Source of the DNA: Pseudomonadota bacterium
GTDB lineage: Bacteria; Pseudomonadota; Gammaproteobacteria; DAOUQR01
NCBI GenBank assembly: GCA_030625525.1
Contig: DAOUQR010000023.1
Location: forward strand, 1 to 8,959
Length of the DNA stretch: 8,959 bases
Direction: 5' to 3'
In this document: piece by piece, positions 1 through 6,722 of the stretch
Layout of the letters: the number at the start of each line of letters is the position of its first letter
Position numbering within the stretch: the first letter of the stretch is position 1
The notes under the pieces: model-generated
Database searches by the model: none
Told to the model about the DNA's origin: nothing
What the model saw: only the letters and a program-made list of their open reading frames with translations
Made by a program: the position numbers and the translations under genes

Positions 1-371
1 GGTTGTATTTATCTCGAGAAAAATATTCCCTCGCGGCAGATGCCTTTTCAAAAGCGAACACCTTAAAACCTAACAATACACAATACTTATTGAATTTTGC
101 TCAGAGCCTGTTTTTTCAACATAAACAAAACTTATCTGACAAAGCTAAGCGGTTAATTAAATCGGTATTAAATAAAGAGCCAAACAACCCTTTTGCTCAT
201 AATTTAATTGCAGCGAATGCTTACTTGCATCAGGATTATCAAACCGCGATTTCTGAGTGGGAAAGCATGCTTAAGCTCATGCCGGCAAACTCACCGGATG
301 GTCAGCAATTATTGCAAGCCATCGCCGCAGCACAGAAAGCATTATTGACACACCAGAAGGTTTCTAAGTGA
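1..371 (+). CDS. ccmI: C-terminal part of a TPR protein, probably cytochrome c maturation protein CcmI (CycH); 5' end outside window
   Basis: The reading frame is open to the left edge, so only the last 123 or so codons are visible; the TTG at base 3 is an internal codon, not a credible start. The visible part consists of tetratricopeptide-type helical pairs: the end of one (Y-S-L-A-A-D-A-F-S-K-A...L-K-P-N-N), a second with a longer helix pair (A-K-R-L-I-K-S-V-L-N-K-E-P-N-N) and a third (Y-Q-T-A-I-S-E-W-E-S-M-L-K-L-M-P). The W-E-x-M-L-x-L-M-P ending followed by a short S-P-D-G-Q-Q-L-L-Q-A-I-A-A-A-Q helix is the usual tail of CcmI/CycH, the membrane-bound chaperone that presents apocytochrome c to the heme ligation machinery through a periplasmic TPR domain. 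The stop codon overlaps the first base of lpxB's ATG, indicating translational coupling. It could be another TPR protein; the upstream ccm genes, if any, lie outside the window. Confidence 0.65.
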   Translation, partial: LYLSREKYSLAADAFSKANTLKPNNTQYLLNFAQSLFFQHKQNLSDKAKRLIKSVLNKEPNNPFAHNLIAANAYLHQDYQTAISEWESMLKLMPANSPDGQQLLQAIAAAQKALLTHQKVSK

Positions 372-1516
372 TGAGTAAGCAACAGCCATCGATTATGTTT
401 ATTGCCGGAGAAGCCTCGGGTGATAGCCACGCGGCATATTTAATCAAAGAGATACTGGCCGAAAAACCCAATATACATTGTTTTGGTATCGGTGGTGACG
501 AAATGCAAAAAGCTGGTGCGGATATTCATTTTAATTTGGCAAAATATGGTGAGTTTGGCATTAGAGAAATTCTTAAAAATATTTGTATGTTTTACCGTGT
601 TTTTAAATGGGTGAAGCAAACATTAAAAGAACAAAAACCGGATTTATTAGTGTTGGTTGATAATGCCGGATTTAATTTGCGAGTCGCTAAAGTTGCAAAG
701 CGCTTAGGCATTTCGGTTTTTTATTTTATTAGCCCGCAAGTCTGGGCATCGCGGGCAGGGCGCATCAAAACGATTCGGGAGAATGTTGATCATATCGCGG
801 TGATCCTCCCATTTGAAAAAGCACTTTATGAAAAGCACGATGTCCCGGTTAGCTATGTCGGGCATCCGCTATTAAGTACGGTCGTCACCAGCATGGATGA
901 ACAAACAGCAAGAGCACACTTCGGTTTAAAATCAGATTCACGTGTTATCGGCCTTATGCCGGGCAGTCGTCCCAGTGAGATCAAGCGTTTAATGCCGATT
1001 ATTTATGACAGTGCCAAGCGCTTATTAACCGATTATCCTGATTTGGAATTTATTTTACCTGTCGCCAGTAGTTTATCGGTTGCGAAAATCCAAGAACATT
1101 TACCCGCTAACGATTTACCGATCCACTATATTCATGACCACCGCTACGACGCATTGAGTCTTTGCCATAGTGTGATCACCTCATCGGGTACAGCAACCTT
1201 AGAGCTATCGTTGCTCGGTAAGCCAATGGTGATTATCTATCAAGTTTCGGCATTAACCTATCATGTCGGTAAGTACCTTGTAAAAATATCATCCATGGGA
1301 TTATGCAATCTACTCAGTGATACCCCCTTTATACCCGAACTTTTCCAAGAACAGGTGAATGCGGACAACATAGTGCATGAGATAAAGCGCTACTTTGATG
1401 ATGAGGTTTATTACAGTGCCACTCAGGCCAAACTACTGACGATAAAACATAACTTAGATAGACCCGAAGACCAGCGCTCAACCAGTGAATTAATTCTTGA
1501 TCGAGTTGCCAGTTGA
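371..1516 (+). CDS. lpxB: Lipid-A-disaccharide synthase LpxB
   Basis: This GT19-family glycosyltransferase joins UDP-2,3-diacylglucosamine to lipid X at the inner face of the cytoplasmic membrane, forming the beta-1,6 disaccharide core of lipid A. It is 381 residues long, essentially the same as the E. coli enzyme. Family motifs appear in order: G-E-A-S-G-D at residues 13-18, F-G-I-G-G-D-E-M at 38-45, the aspartate-containing V-D-N-A-G-F-N-L-R at 96-104, I-S-P-Q-V-W-A-S-R at 120-128, L-P-F-E-K at 146-150, P-G-S-R-P-S-E-I at 197-204, S-S-G-T-A-T-L-E at 271-278, and G-L-C-N-L-L followed by P-E-L-F-Q at 310-326. I chose the ATG at 371, which overlaps the TGA of the upstream gene. An in-frame GTG at 368 is a possible alternative, and the AGAAGG at 355-360 could serve either. 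The gene is not beside lpxA/fabZ here, the usual setting in many gammaproteobacteria. Confidence 0.97.
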   Translation: MSKQQPSIMFIAGEASGDSHAAYLIKEILAEKPNIHCFGIGGDEMQKAGADIHFNLAKYGEFGIREILKNICMFYRVFKWVKQTLKEQKPDLLVLVDNAGFNLRVAKVAKRLGISVFYFISPQVWASRAGRIKTIRENVDHIAVILPFEKALYEKHDVPVSYVGHPLLSTVVTSMDEQTARAHFGLKSDSRVIGLMPGSRPSEIKRLMPIIYDSAKRLLTDYPDLEFILPVASSLSVAKIQEHLPANDLPIHYIHDHRYDALSLCHSVITSSGTATLELSLLGKPMVIIYQVSALTYHVGKYLVKISSMGLCNLLSDTPFIPELFQEQVNADNIVHEIKRYFDDEVYYSATQAKLLTIKHNLDRPEDQRSTSELILDRVAS

Positions 1517-1541
1517 TTTTTCACCTCTATTTGTGGAAAAT
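1516..1541. other. Imperfect inverted repeat after lpxB (weak hairpin)
   Basis: ATTTTTCAC (1516-1524) and GTGGAAAAT (1533-1541) can pair over nine positions with one G-U wobble and an eight-base loop, starting on the last base of the lpxB stop codon. The stem is AT-rich and no T-run follows on either strand, so it is not a standard intrinsic terminator. It may slightly stabilise the lpxB mRNA end or have no function. Confidence 0.25.
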
Positions 1542-1585
1542 AGCGAACTTACATTACGGATAATATTAAATCTAAGGACTTAGAC

Positions 1586-2251
1586 ATGGATCAGAATCGT
1601 TTTTTTCCACTTTTGATTTCTCTAGCGTTATTAGTGCTGAGCGCTCCATTTTTTCTGAATACCCCCTTAAGTGGTTGGATTTTTAATACGATGGGATTGT
1701 TGGCCGTTCTTTCTGCCCTTTATAGTATTTCTAATGATAAACGTTACTTCACTCTGGTCGCACTCATCGCAGTTATTAACATCATTATTCATGCGGTGAA
1801 TGCGTTAACAGCCTACCAGCATCTATGGCTAATGCTTATAGATCATGTGACTTTGTTATTGCTGATTAGTCTAGTTATTTATTTTGTATTTTTCGCTTTA
1901 TTTGAACGTCATCGTATTACAGCTGGGTCTATTTACGCAGCTATGTGTATTTACCTGATCCTAGGGATCTTTTTTGGTCTTATGTACGCTTCTGTTGAAC
2001 TCTTGATCCCTGGATCTTTTCATTTTAAATATGTAGCGCTTCAAAGTGAGACGCCCATGATGTTGAAATTTCATCTTGTTACCTTTAGCTACGCAACGCT
2101 TACCACCGTTGGGAATGCTCAAATCGTTGCTATCAAACCCTTTGCTGAAGCTTTAGTTGTCATTGAAGAGATCGTTGGCGTGTTTTATTTGGCGGTATTG
2201 ATCGCTCGCTTAGTGACGGGGCTCTCCGTAGTGTATAAAGAACAAATTTGA
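1586..2251 (+). CDS. Six-helix ion-channel-like membrane protein with non-canonical selectivity filter
   Basis: This 221-residue, highly hydrophobic protein belongs by architecture to the bacterial two-pore-helix potassium channel (Ion_trans_2) group. Likely transmembrane helices are at about residues 6-23, 31-48, 54-76, 79-105 and 114-139, with a last helix at about 186-215. The stretch between the last two has pore-helix character (F-H-L-V-T-F-S-Y-A-T-L, 162-172) leading into the filter position. The final helix, with E-E-I-V-G-V-F-Y-L-A-V-L-I-A-R-L-V, closely follows the family pattern. The odd point is the filter: residues 173-179 read T-T-V-G-N-A-Q where functional K+ channels have T-T-V-G-Y-G-D. 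Helix 4 lacks the regular arginine spacing of a voltage sensor. The ATG is preceded by AAGGA (1574-1578) at good spacing. It probably lies in the inner membrane; potassium conduction cannot be assumed. Confidence 0.8.
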   Translation: MDQNRFFPLLISLALLVLSAPFFLNTPLSGWIFNTMGLLAVLSALYSISNDKRYFTLVALIAVINIIIHAVNALTAYQHLWLMLIDHVTLLLLISLVIYFVFFALFERHRITAGSIYAAMCIYLILGIFFGLMYASVELLIPGSFHFKYVALQSETPMMLKFHLVTFSYATLTTVGNAQIVAIKPFAEALVVIEEIVGVFYLAVLIARLVTGLSVVYKEQI

Positions 2252-2261
2252 TCGCTTTAGC

Positions 2262-2289
2262 TTGATCCTATGGCCGAGTCAGCTATTAT
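2262..2289 (+). promoter_or_regulatory. Weak sigma-70-like promoter candidate before the EF-hand protein gene
   Basis: TTGATC (2262-2267) and TATTAT (2284-2289) are separated by 16 bases, matching four of six -35 and five of six -10 consensus positions. It sits in the 71-base gap after the channel gene. In sequence this AT-rich, such a match could easily arise by chance. Confidence 0.25.
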
Positions 2290-2322
2290 TCATACCTATA
2301 CACTTTATAAATGGATTGACGC

Positions 2323-2937
2323 ATGACTTGGGGACTACGAGCTTTCTTTATAGTTTTTGGCCTGTTTACCGCTTATTTGTTGTATTTGTTGATAACGCCA
2401 ACATTCTTTGAGCAAACACCACAACCTCTGGGCTCTAACCCCGCGTTAACGCAAGTTGAAAAGTACTTACCTGAGCAAGGCATTGTTTATGCCCTTATTA
2501 TAGATACCCGTGGTGCCGCTACAATCAGTGAAAATAAAGTCTTAAGTGGTGAAGATGGCATTCTCTTTTTAGCTATCCCTGAAAAAATTCGTATTGAAAA
2601 AGAGCCGCTTTATATTTTTAATAATTTATCAAGTCTTGCGCAGTTTGATAAAGATCAAAATGGTGCAATCAATCGCAGTGATGGGATCTATAAATACCTT
2701 AGATTGGGCCATTTAGATACTCGCAATAAACGTTTAGTTATTCAAACACTTAATCAGGCTGGTATTGCCGCAATCACCATCAATGCACACCATTTGGCGC
2801 TAGAATTGGCGGGTAAAGAAGAACGCCATCTTCATAACGTTGGCGAAGTGATTTATGATACCGGCTTACAACGCCTAGCAGTCCTTATGCCGATACACAC
2901 TCGCTATCTTCGAGACGTTAAAATCGAAAATAAATAG
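2323..2937 (+). CDS. Unrecognised membrane-anchored protein with an EF-hand-like calcium-binding loop
   Basis: I do not recognise the family of this 204-residue protein. Residues 8-25 form one hydrophobic helix just after Arg6, which suggests a signal anchor with the N-terminus inside and the rest in the periplasm; there is no lipobox and no clear cleavage site. A proline-rich linker (about 25-40) leads to a mixed alpha/beta domain. Residues 109-120 read D-K-D-Q-N-G-A-I-N-R-S-D, an EF-hand-type loop with acidic or amide ligands at positions 1, 3, 5, 9 and 12, glycine at 6 and isoleucine at 8. Position 12 is Asp rather than the usual Glu, as in many single bacterial loops. The following residues (G-I-Y-K-Y-L-R-L) could form the exiting helix. 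The start ATG has only a modest GGA (2313-2315). The gene lies 71 bases after the channel gene and 167 before flgB, so it may be transcribed alone. Confidence 0.8.
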   Translation: MTWGLRAFFIVFGLFTAYLLYLLITPTFFEQTPQPLGSNPALTQVEKYLPEQGIVYALIIDTRGAATISENKVLSGEDGILFLAIPEKIRIEKEPLYIFNNLSSLAQFDKDQNGAINRSDGIYKYLRLGHLDTRNKRLVIQTLNQAGIAAITINAHHLALELAGKEERHLHNVGEVIYDTGLQRLAVLMPIHTRYLRDVKIENK

Positions 2938-2976
2938 CAAATCTATCGACGAACAGGTCTTTATCTTTATTTTTTT

Positions 2977-2992
2977 TGGCAACTATTTGCCA
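2977..2992. promoter_or_regulatory. 16-bp palindrome upstream of the flgB sigma-54 promoter; candidate activator site
   Basis: TGGCAA (2977-2982) and TTGCCA (2987-2992) form a perfect inverted repeat around a four-base centre. A further TTTGCC lies at 2999-3004. The centre is about 97 bases before the start site predicted from the sigma-54 promoter, a typical distance for a bacterial enhancer-binding protein such as FleQ or FlrC. The T-run precedes the repeat on the + strand, so this is not a terminator. Assignment to a particular regulator is not possible from sequence alone. Confidence 0.3.
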
Positions 2993-3055
2993 GACTGCTT
3001 TGCCGCATCAAAGTAGGTTTCTTCTAACATCCTGAAAAACAAGCAATAATCATCC

Positions 3056-3072
3056 TGGCATAGCCATTGCAA
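3056..3072 (+). promoter_or_regulatory. Sigma-54 (RpoN) promoter of the flg operon
   Basis: The sequence is TGGCAT, five bases, then TTGCAA. It matches the sigma-54 consensus (TGGCAC-N5-TTGCW) at every key position, with GG (3057-3058) and GC (3069-3070) exactly ten bases apart. The implied start site is about base 3082, giving a leader of about 23 bases that contains the flgB ribosome binding site AGAGGA (3091-3096). In Legionella, Pseudomonas and Vibrio the flg rod/hook genes are sigma-54 dependent and activated by FleQ/FlrC-type proteins, which fits this context. Confidence 0.8.
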
Positions 3073-3104
3073 CTTACACTGCAAAGTGAAAGAGGATTAA
3101 AGCA

Positions 3105-3497
3105 ATGCCAGTCAATCTCAACAACATTTTTGGCGTACATGAACAAGCCTTATTAGTGCGAGCTAAAAAGGCGGAGTTGATTGCTAATAACATTGCTAAT
3201 GCTGACACACCTGGATATAAAGCGCGTGATATTGATTTTCGAGACGTCTTAAAAAATGCAGAGACCAATACCGGTCAGTTGCGTCAAACCAATTCAAACC
3301 ACATTAGCCAATCACCGTTGCCAATGCAAATGGATATGAAGTATCGCATTCCTGTTAGCGCATCAATGGATGGTAATAGCGTAGATACTCAATTAGAAAC
3401 CGCAGCATTTTCAGATAACGCATTACGTTATCAAGCCACACTGCAATTTATTAGTGGTCGAATGAAAAGCTTGATGACTGCATTGAAGGGAGAGTAG
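3105..3497 (+). CDS. flgB: Flagellar proximal rod protein FlgB
   Basis: FlgB is the first rod protein assembled onto the flagellar export gate and basal body and is secreted by the flagellar type III system. The 130-residue product is of normal length. It has the N-terminal rod signature A-N-N-I-A-N-A-D-T-P-G-Y-K-A-R-D-I-D-F at residues 27-45 and the usual amphipathic C-terminal helix ending around F-I-S-G-R-M-K-S-L-M-T-A-L. There is no cleaved signal peptide, as expected for an export-apparatus substrate. AGAGGA lies eight bases before the ATG. It is the first gene of the operon, directly downstream of the sigma-54 promoter; flgA and flgM are not adjacent. The stop is two bases before the flgC start, so the pair is likely coupled. 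Confidence 0.97.
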   Translation: MPVNLNNIFGVHEQALLVRAKKAELIANNIANADTPGYKARDIDFRDVLKNAETNTGQLRQTNSNHISQSPLPMQMDMKYRIPVSASMDGNSVDTQLETAAFSDNALRYQATLQFISGRMKSLMTALKGE

Positions 3498-3499
3498 CC

Positions 3500-3919
3500 A
3501 TGTCATTATGGAATATTTTTGGTGTAGCCGGTTCCGGAATGAGCGCGCAAACAATGCGGTTGAATACTACTGCGAGTAATTTAAGTAACGCAGACATTCC
3601 AGCTAAGAGTGCTGACCAAGCTTATAAAGCGCGTTACCCAGTTTTTCAAGCCGCATTACAAGATGCAGTGGGTGGAATGAAGGAACAACAACCCGGCGTT
3701 AAAGTTACCGGACTTTATGAAAGTAACGCAGAGGCGAGAAAGGTATTCAATCCAAACCATCCCATGTCAGACAAGGAAGGCTACGTGTATTTTCCAAACG
3801 TAAACGTTGTAGAAGAAATGGCAAATATGATTTCAGCGTCACGTTCTTATCAAATGAACGTGCAAGTGATGAGTACGACCAAGCAAATGTTATTACGAAC
3901 ATTGCAATTGGGACAATAA
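3500..3919 (+). CDS. flgC: Flagellar proximal rod protein FlgC
   Basis: FlgC forms part of the proximal rod in the periplasm with FlgB and FlgF. The 139-residue product has the family N-terminus (F-G-V-A-G-S-G-M-S-A-Q at about 7-17), the S-N-L-S-N-A-D rod motif at 26-32, and the FlgC-typical P-N-H-P at 85-88 and G-Y-V-Y-F-P-N-V-N-V-V-E-E-M at 94-108. The C-terminal helical region (A-S-R-S-Y-Q-M-N-V-Q, 113-122) packs in the rod core. Its Shine-Dalgarno AAGGGAGAG overlaps the end of flgB, leaving a two-base intergenic gap. The 34-base gap to flgD is the widest in the operon and holds an AT palindrome. Confidence 0.97.
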   Translation: MSLWNIFGVAGSGMSAQTMRLNTTASNLSNADIPAKSADQAYKARYPVFQAALQDAVGGMKEQQPGVKVTGLYESNAEARKVFNPNHPMSDKEGYVYFPNVNVVEEMANMISASRSYQMNVQVMSTTKQMLLRTLQLGQ

Positions 3920-3921
3920 AT

Positions 3922-3941
3922 TTTTTATATGGATATAAAAA
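3922..3941. repeat. AT-only palindrome between flgC and flgD
   Basis: TTTTTATAT (3922-3930) and ATATAAAAA (3933-3941) are perfect inverted copies around GG. In RNA this could form an eight-base-pair A-U hairpin with a UGGA loop ending just before the flgD ribosome binding site (GGAG, 3943-3946). The stem is weak and its function is unknown. It might tune flgD initiation or be compositional chance. Confidence 0.35.
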
Positions 3942-3953
3942 TGGAGCAGGCGT

Positions 3954-4625
3954 ATGAGCGGTATAAATAATGTTGGCAGTACATTTTCGGAACTTGGTTT
4001 AGGCGCACCCTCTGGTGGTAAAGAGAGTGAGTTGGGCCAGGCGGATTTTTTAGAATTATTGGTTTCACAGATGCGAAATCAAAATCCACTCGAGCCAGAA
4101 GGCAATGGTGAATTCATTTCTCAAATGGCCCAGTTTGGTACGGTCGATGGCATCAATAAAATGCAAGAACAGTTAGGCGGTTTAGTCGGCTCATTACAAT
4201 CGGGTCAAGCTTTACAGGCAACAGCCTTAGTCGGGCGCTCAGTCTATGTGCCAGGTAATACCGGGCAATTGGATGCCGGAGGTTCAATTAAAGGCGCCGC
4301 TCAAATTGATACAAGCGCAAGCGATATTACAATGCAAATTTACAATCAATCCGGCGAATTAGTGCGAACCATGCAAATGGGCTCTAGCACATCAGGCTCA
4401 CTTGATTGGACGTGGGATGGCAAAAATGAATCAGGAGAAGCCTTACCCGCCGGAAACTATGGTGTTAAGGCCGAGGGCTTTGTTGGCGGCGAACGAAAAG
4501 CATTTAGTACCTTAGTCGCAGCCAATGTCGACAGCGTAACACTTGGTACGAATGGTGCAGGTATAAAACTGAATATCGCCGGCGTCGGTAGTCTAGCATT
4601 AGACCAAGTCGCACGGATTAATTAA
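3954..4625 (+). CDS. flgD: Flagellar hook assembly (capping) protein FlgD
   Basis: FlgD caps the growing hook, lets FlgE subunits polymerise beneath it, and is then discarded. The 223-residue product has the FlgD N-terminal signature F-L-E-L-L-V-S-Q-M-R-N-Q-N-P-L-E-P at 32-48, followed by a helix with Q-M-A-Q-F (57-61), which drives export and cap function. The C-terminal half is the FlgD tudor-like plus Ig-like pair, with L-D-W-T-W-D-G...G-E-A-L-P-A-G-N-Y at about 150-169. GGAG at 3943-3946 is seven bases before the ATG. The gene lies in the usual position between flgC and flgE. Confidence 0.97.
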   Translation: MSGINNVGSTFSELGLGAPSGGKESELGQADFLELLVSQMRNQNPLEPEGNGEFISQMAQFGTVDGINKMQEQLGGLVGSLQSGQALQATALVGRSVYVPGNTGQLDAGGSIKGAAQIDTSASDITMQIYNQSGELVRTMQMGSSTSGSLDWTWDGKNESGEALPAGNYGVKAEGFVGGERKAFSTLVAANVDSVTLGTNGAGIKLNIAGVGSLALDQVARIN

Positions 4626-4658
4626 TTTAAAGGAATGTTGTAATTAAGGAGCAAGACC

Positions 4659-5927
4659 ATGACATTTAACTCAGCACTTAGTGGAATTCAGGCAGCAACC
4701 AGTGAACTCAATGTGATTGGTAATAATGTTGCGAATTCATCGACCACCGGTTTTAAATCATCCAGCGTTTTATTTTCCGATGTGTATGCATCATCCGCGT
4801 TGGGAACAAGTTCGAACGCGATTGGTAGTGGGGTGAGACTGTCCTCGGTTAAACAATCCTTTAGCCAAGGTAATATTAGTTTTACGAATAACAATTTGGA
4901 TTTGTCGGTGAGTGGTCAAGGGTTTTATCGCTTGAATGATTCGGGGAGTGTCGTGTTTTCACGAGCTGGTAGTTTTGGCATTGATAGAGAAGGGTTCATT
5001 GTTAATAGTAGTGATCAACGACTAACAGGATTGCTGGCAGATAACGCCGGTAATATTACCGGTGCACAAGGCGATCTGAGGGTGGATGCTGCAAATATTG
5101 AACCGACGTCGACGAGCAGTGTCGGTGTGGGTTTTAATGTATCTTCAACCACTACGCCACCAGCGGTTGCCTGGGTAGGTTCGCCAAATTTCGGTGACCC
5201 ACCGCCATCGCCCGATACCTATAATAACGTGACATCAAATACGGTGTATGACAGTTTAGGGAACTCGCATATTATGTCGATGTATTTTATTAAAACGCCC
5301 ACGGCAAATCAGTGGGATGTGCGCGCACAAGTGGATGGTGTTGATGTGGATGCTGCACCCGCTGCAGCACCGTTTACACAAGTTTATAATTCTGATGGTA
5401 GTTTTAATGCCGCCAGTTCTGAAGGGATCTCTGTTAATTGGGCCCCATTGGATGCCTCAGGTAATCCCAATGGTGCCACGACACCTCAATCAATCGCTGT
5501 AACGCTTTCTGATTCAACTCAGTTTGGTGCGCCATTTTCAGTGCAATCAATGTTGCAAGATGGTTTTACGACAGGTCGACTTGATAGTGTTGATGTGGGA
5601 ACCAACGGGCTTATTTTTGGACGTTACACCAACGGTCAATCACGTCCGATGGGACAACTCGTCTTAGCGAATTTTACCAACGTGAATGGTTTGCAAGCTT
5701 TAGGCGATACTTCTTGGGGAGAAACATTTACCTCGGGCCCTCCTTTAGTGGGGTCACCCGGATCAGCCAGTTTAGGTGTTATTCAGTCGGGCGCATTAGA
5801 AGATTCAAATGTGGATTTGACCAATGAGCTTGTAAAAATGATCACAACACAACGAAATTTTCAAGCGAATGCACAAACGATTCGAACGGCTGACCAAGTG
5901 ACGCAAACGATTATTAATATACGTTAA
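4659..5927 (+). CDS. flgE: Flagellar hook protein FlgE
   Basis: FlgE polymerises into the extracellular hook, the universal joint between rod and filament. The 422-residue protein keeps the two coiled ends that form the hook core: N-terminal S-G-I-Q-A-A...I-G-N-N-V-A-N-S-S-T-T-G-F-K-S-S (8-35), and residues 381-422 with S-N-V-D-L-T-N-E-L-V-K-M-I, T-Q-R-N-F-Q-A-N-A-Q-T-I and a final I-I-N-I-R. D-L-S-V-S-G-Q-G-F-Y (81-90) is the shared flagellar rod/hook motif. The surface-exposed middle is variable, with proline-rich (around 166-185) and alanine/proline-rich (around 230-240) segments that look lineage-specific. AAGGAG (4646-4651) is seven bases upstream of the ATG, a strong site suited to a protein made in about 130 copies per hook. 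Confidence 0.97.
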   Translation: MTFNSALSGIQAATSELNVIGNNVANSSTTGFKSSSVLFSDVYASSALGTSSNAIGSGVRLSSVKQSFSQGNISFTNNNLDLSVSGQGFYRLNDSGSVVFSRAGSFGIDREGFIVNSSDQRLTGLLADNAGNITGAQGDLRVDAANIEPTSTSSVGVGFNVSSTTTPPAVAWVGSPNFGDPPPSPDTYNNVTSNTVYDSLGNSHIMSMYFIKTPTANQWDVRAQVDGVDVDAAPAAAPFTQVYNSDGSFNAASSEGISVNWAPLDASGNPNGATTPQSIAVTLSDSTQFGAPFSVQSMLQDGFTTGRLDSVDVGTNGLIFGRYTNGQSRPMGQLVLANFTNVNGLQALGDTSWGETFTSGPPLVGSPGSASLGVIQSGALEDSNVDLTNELVKMITTQRNFQANAQTIRTADQVTQTIINIR

Positions 5928-5951
5928 TCAGAATGATTGGGGAGAACGTAG

Positions 5952-6695
5952 ATGAGTGATGCATTGTATGTAGCAATGACCGGCGCAAAGCAAACTTTAA
6001 TTGCGCAATCAGTCAATGCAAATAATCTCGCCAATACAAAAACAGTAGGGTTTCGCGCTGATATGTATAATGCAAACAGCGTGGCCCTTCTGGGTGAAGA
6101 GCTTCCATCGAATGTCTATTCTGTTTCTGAAAAACCAACGCCTAATTTAAGTCCGGGTGGCTTGATGACAACCGGACGTGAATTAGATGTTGCGATCAAT
6201 GGTTCGGGCTATATCGTAGTCAAAGCACCTAACGGTGAAGAAGCAATGACTCGAACCGGAGATTTTCAAATTAATGCGAATGGTTTATTAACAACGGGGG
6301 CAGGGCACCCTGTGATGGGAAATGGTGGTCCCATTGCCATTCCACCCGCTGAAAAAATACAAATTAGCGATGATGGCACTATCCATATTTTGCCTGTTGG
6401 CGCTGAAAAAACGGCAATGGCAACCTTAGATCGGATCATGCTCGTTAATCCTGATCCAAAAAACATTATCAAAGGTGAAGACGGTTTGTTACGTGATTCA
6501 CAAGGAAAAGGGTACGTTGCTGACTCGTCAGTTAAAGTAACCACCGGCGCATTAGAAAGCAGTAACGTTAACGCCGTTGAAGCAATGGTAAATATGATTT
6601 CACTCGCACGTCAATTTGAAATTCAAATGAAAATGATGCAGAAAATAGATGAAAATGAAAATCAATTGGCACAGTTAATGCAAACTAATCTATAA
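5952..6695 (+). CDS. flgF: Flagellar rod protein FlgF
   Basis: FlgF belongs to the proximal rod beneath the FlgG distal rod. The 247-residue product is of normal length and begins with the FlgF pattern S-D-A-L-Y-V-A-M-T-G-A-K and A-N-N-L-A-N-T-K-T-V-G-F-R (23-35). It carries the rod/hook motif L-D-V-A-I-N-G-S-G-Y in the middle and ends with S-S-N-V-N-A-V-E-A-M-V-N-M-I (203-216), R-Q-F-E-I-Q-M-K-M-M and a C-terminal helix. GGGGAG (5939-5944) is seven bases before the ATG. It sits 24 bases after flgE and 27 before flgG, the order seen in most gammaproteobacterial flg operons. Confidence 0.97.
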   Translation: MSDALYVAMTGAKQTLIAQSVNANNLANTKTVGFRADMYNANSVALLGEELPSNVYSVSEKPTPNLSPGGLMTTGRELDVAINGSGYIVVKAPNGEEAMTRTGDFQINANGLLTTGAGHPVMGNGGPIAIPPAEKIQISDDGTIHILPVGAEKTAMATLDRIMLVNPDPKNIIKGEDGLLRDSQGKGYVADSSVKVTTGALESSNVNAVEAMVNMISLARQFEIQMKMMQKIDENENQLAQLMQTNL

Positions 6696-6722
6696 GATTC
6701 AAAGATAAAAAAGGAGTTTGTT

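Noticed and set aside
1531..1564. TTGTGG with GATAAT as a promoter for the channel gene
   Set aside because: The spacing of 22 bases is too long and there is no extended -10 TG; only the GATAAT hexamer is a reasonable match.
2977..2990. TGGCAACTATTTGC as a second sigma-54 promoter
   Set aside because: GG and GC are nine rather than ten bases apart, and the site is better explained as part of the TGGCAA/TTGCCA dyad.
2965..2992. T-run and inverted repeat after the EF-hand gene as a terminator
   Set aside because: The T-run precedes the hairpin on the + strand and becomes A on the - strand, so neither direction gives a terminator.
5317..5502. 61-codon + strand ORF inside flgE
   Set aside because: It is an out-of-frame overlap within the variable middle of flgE, with no domain or plausible ribosome binding site.
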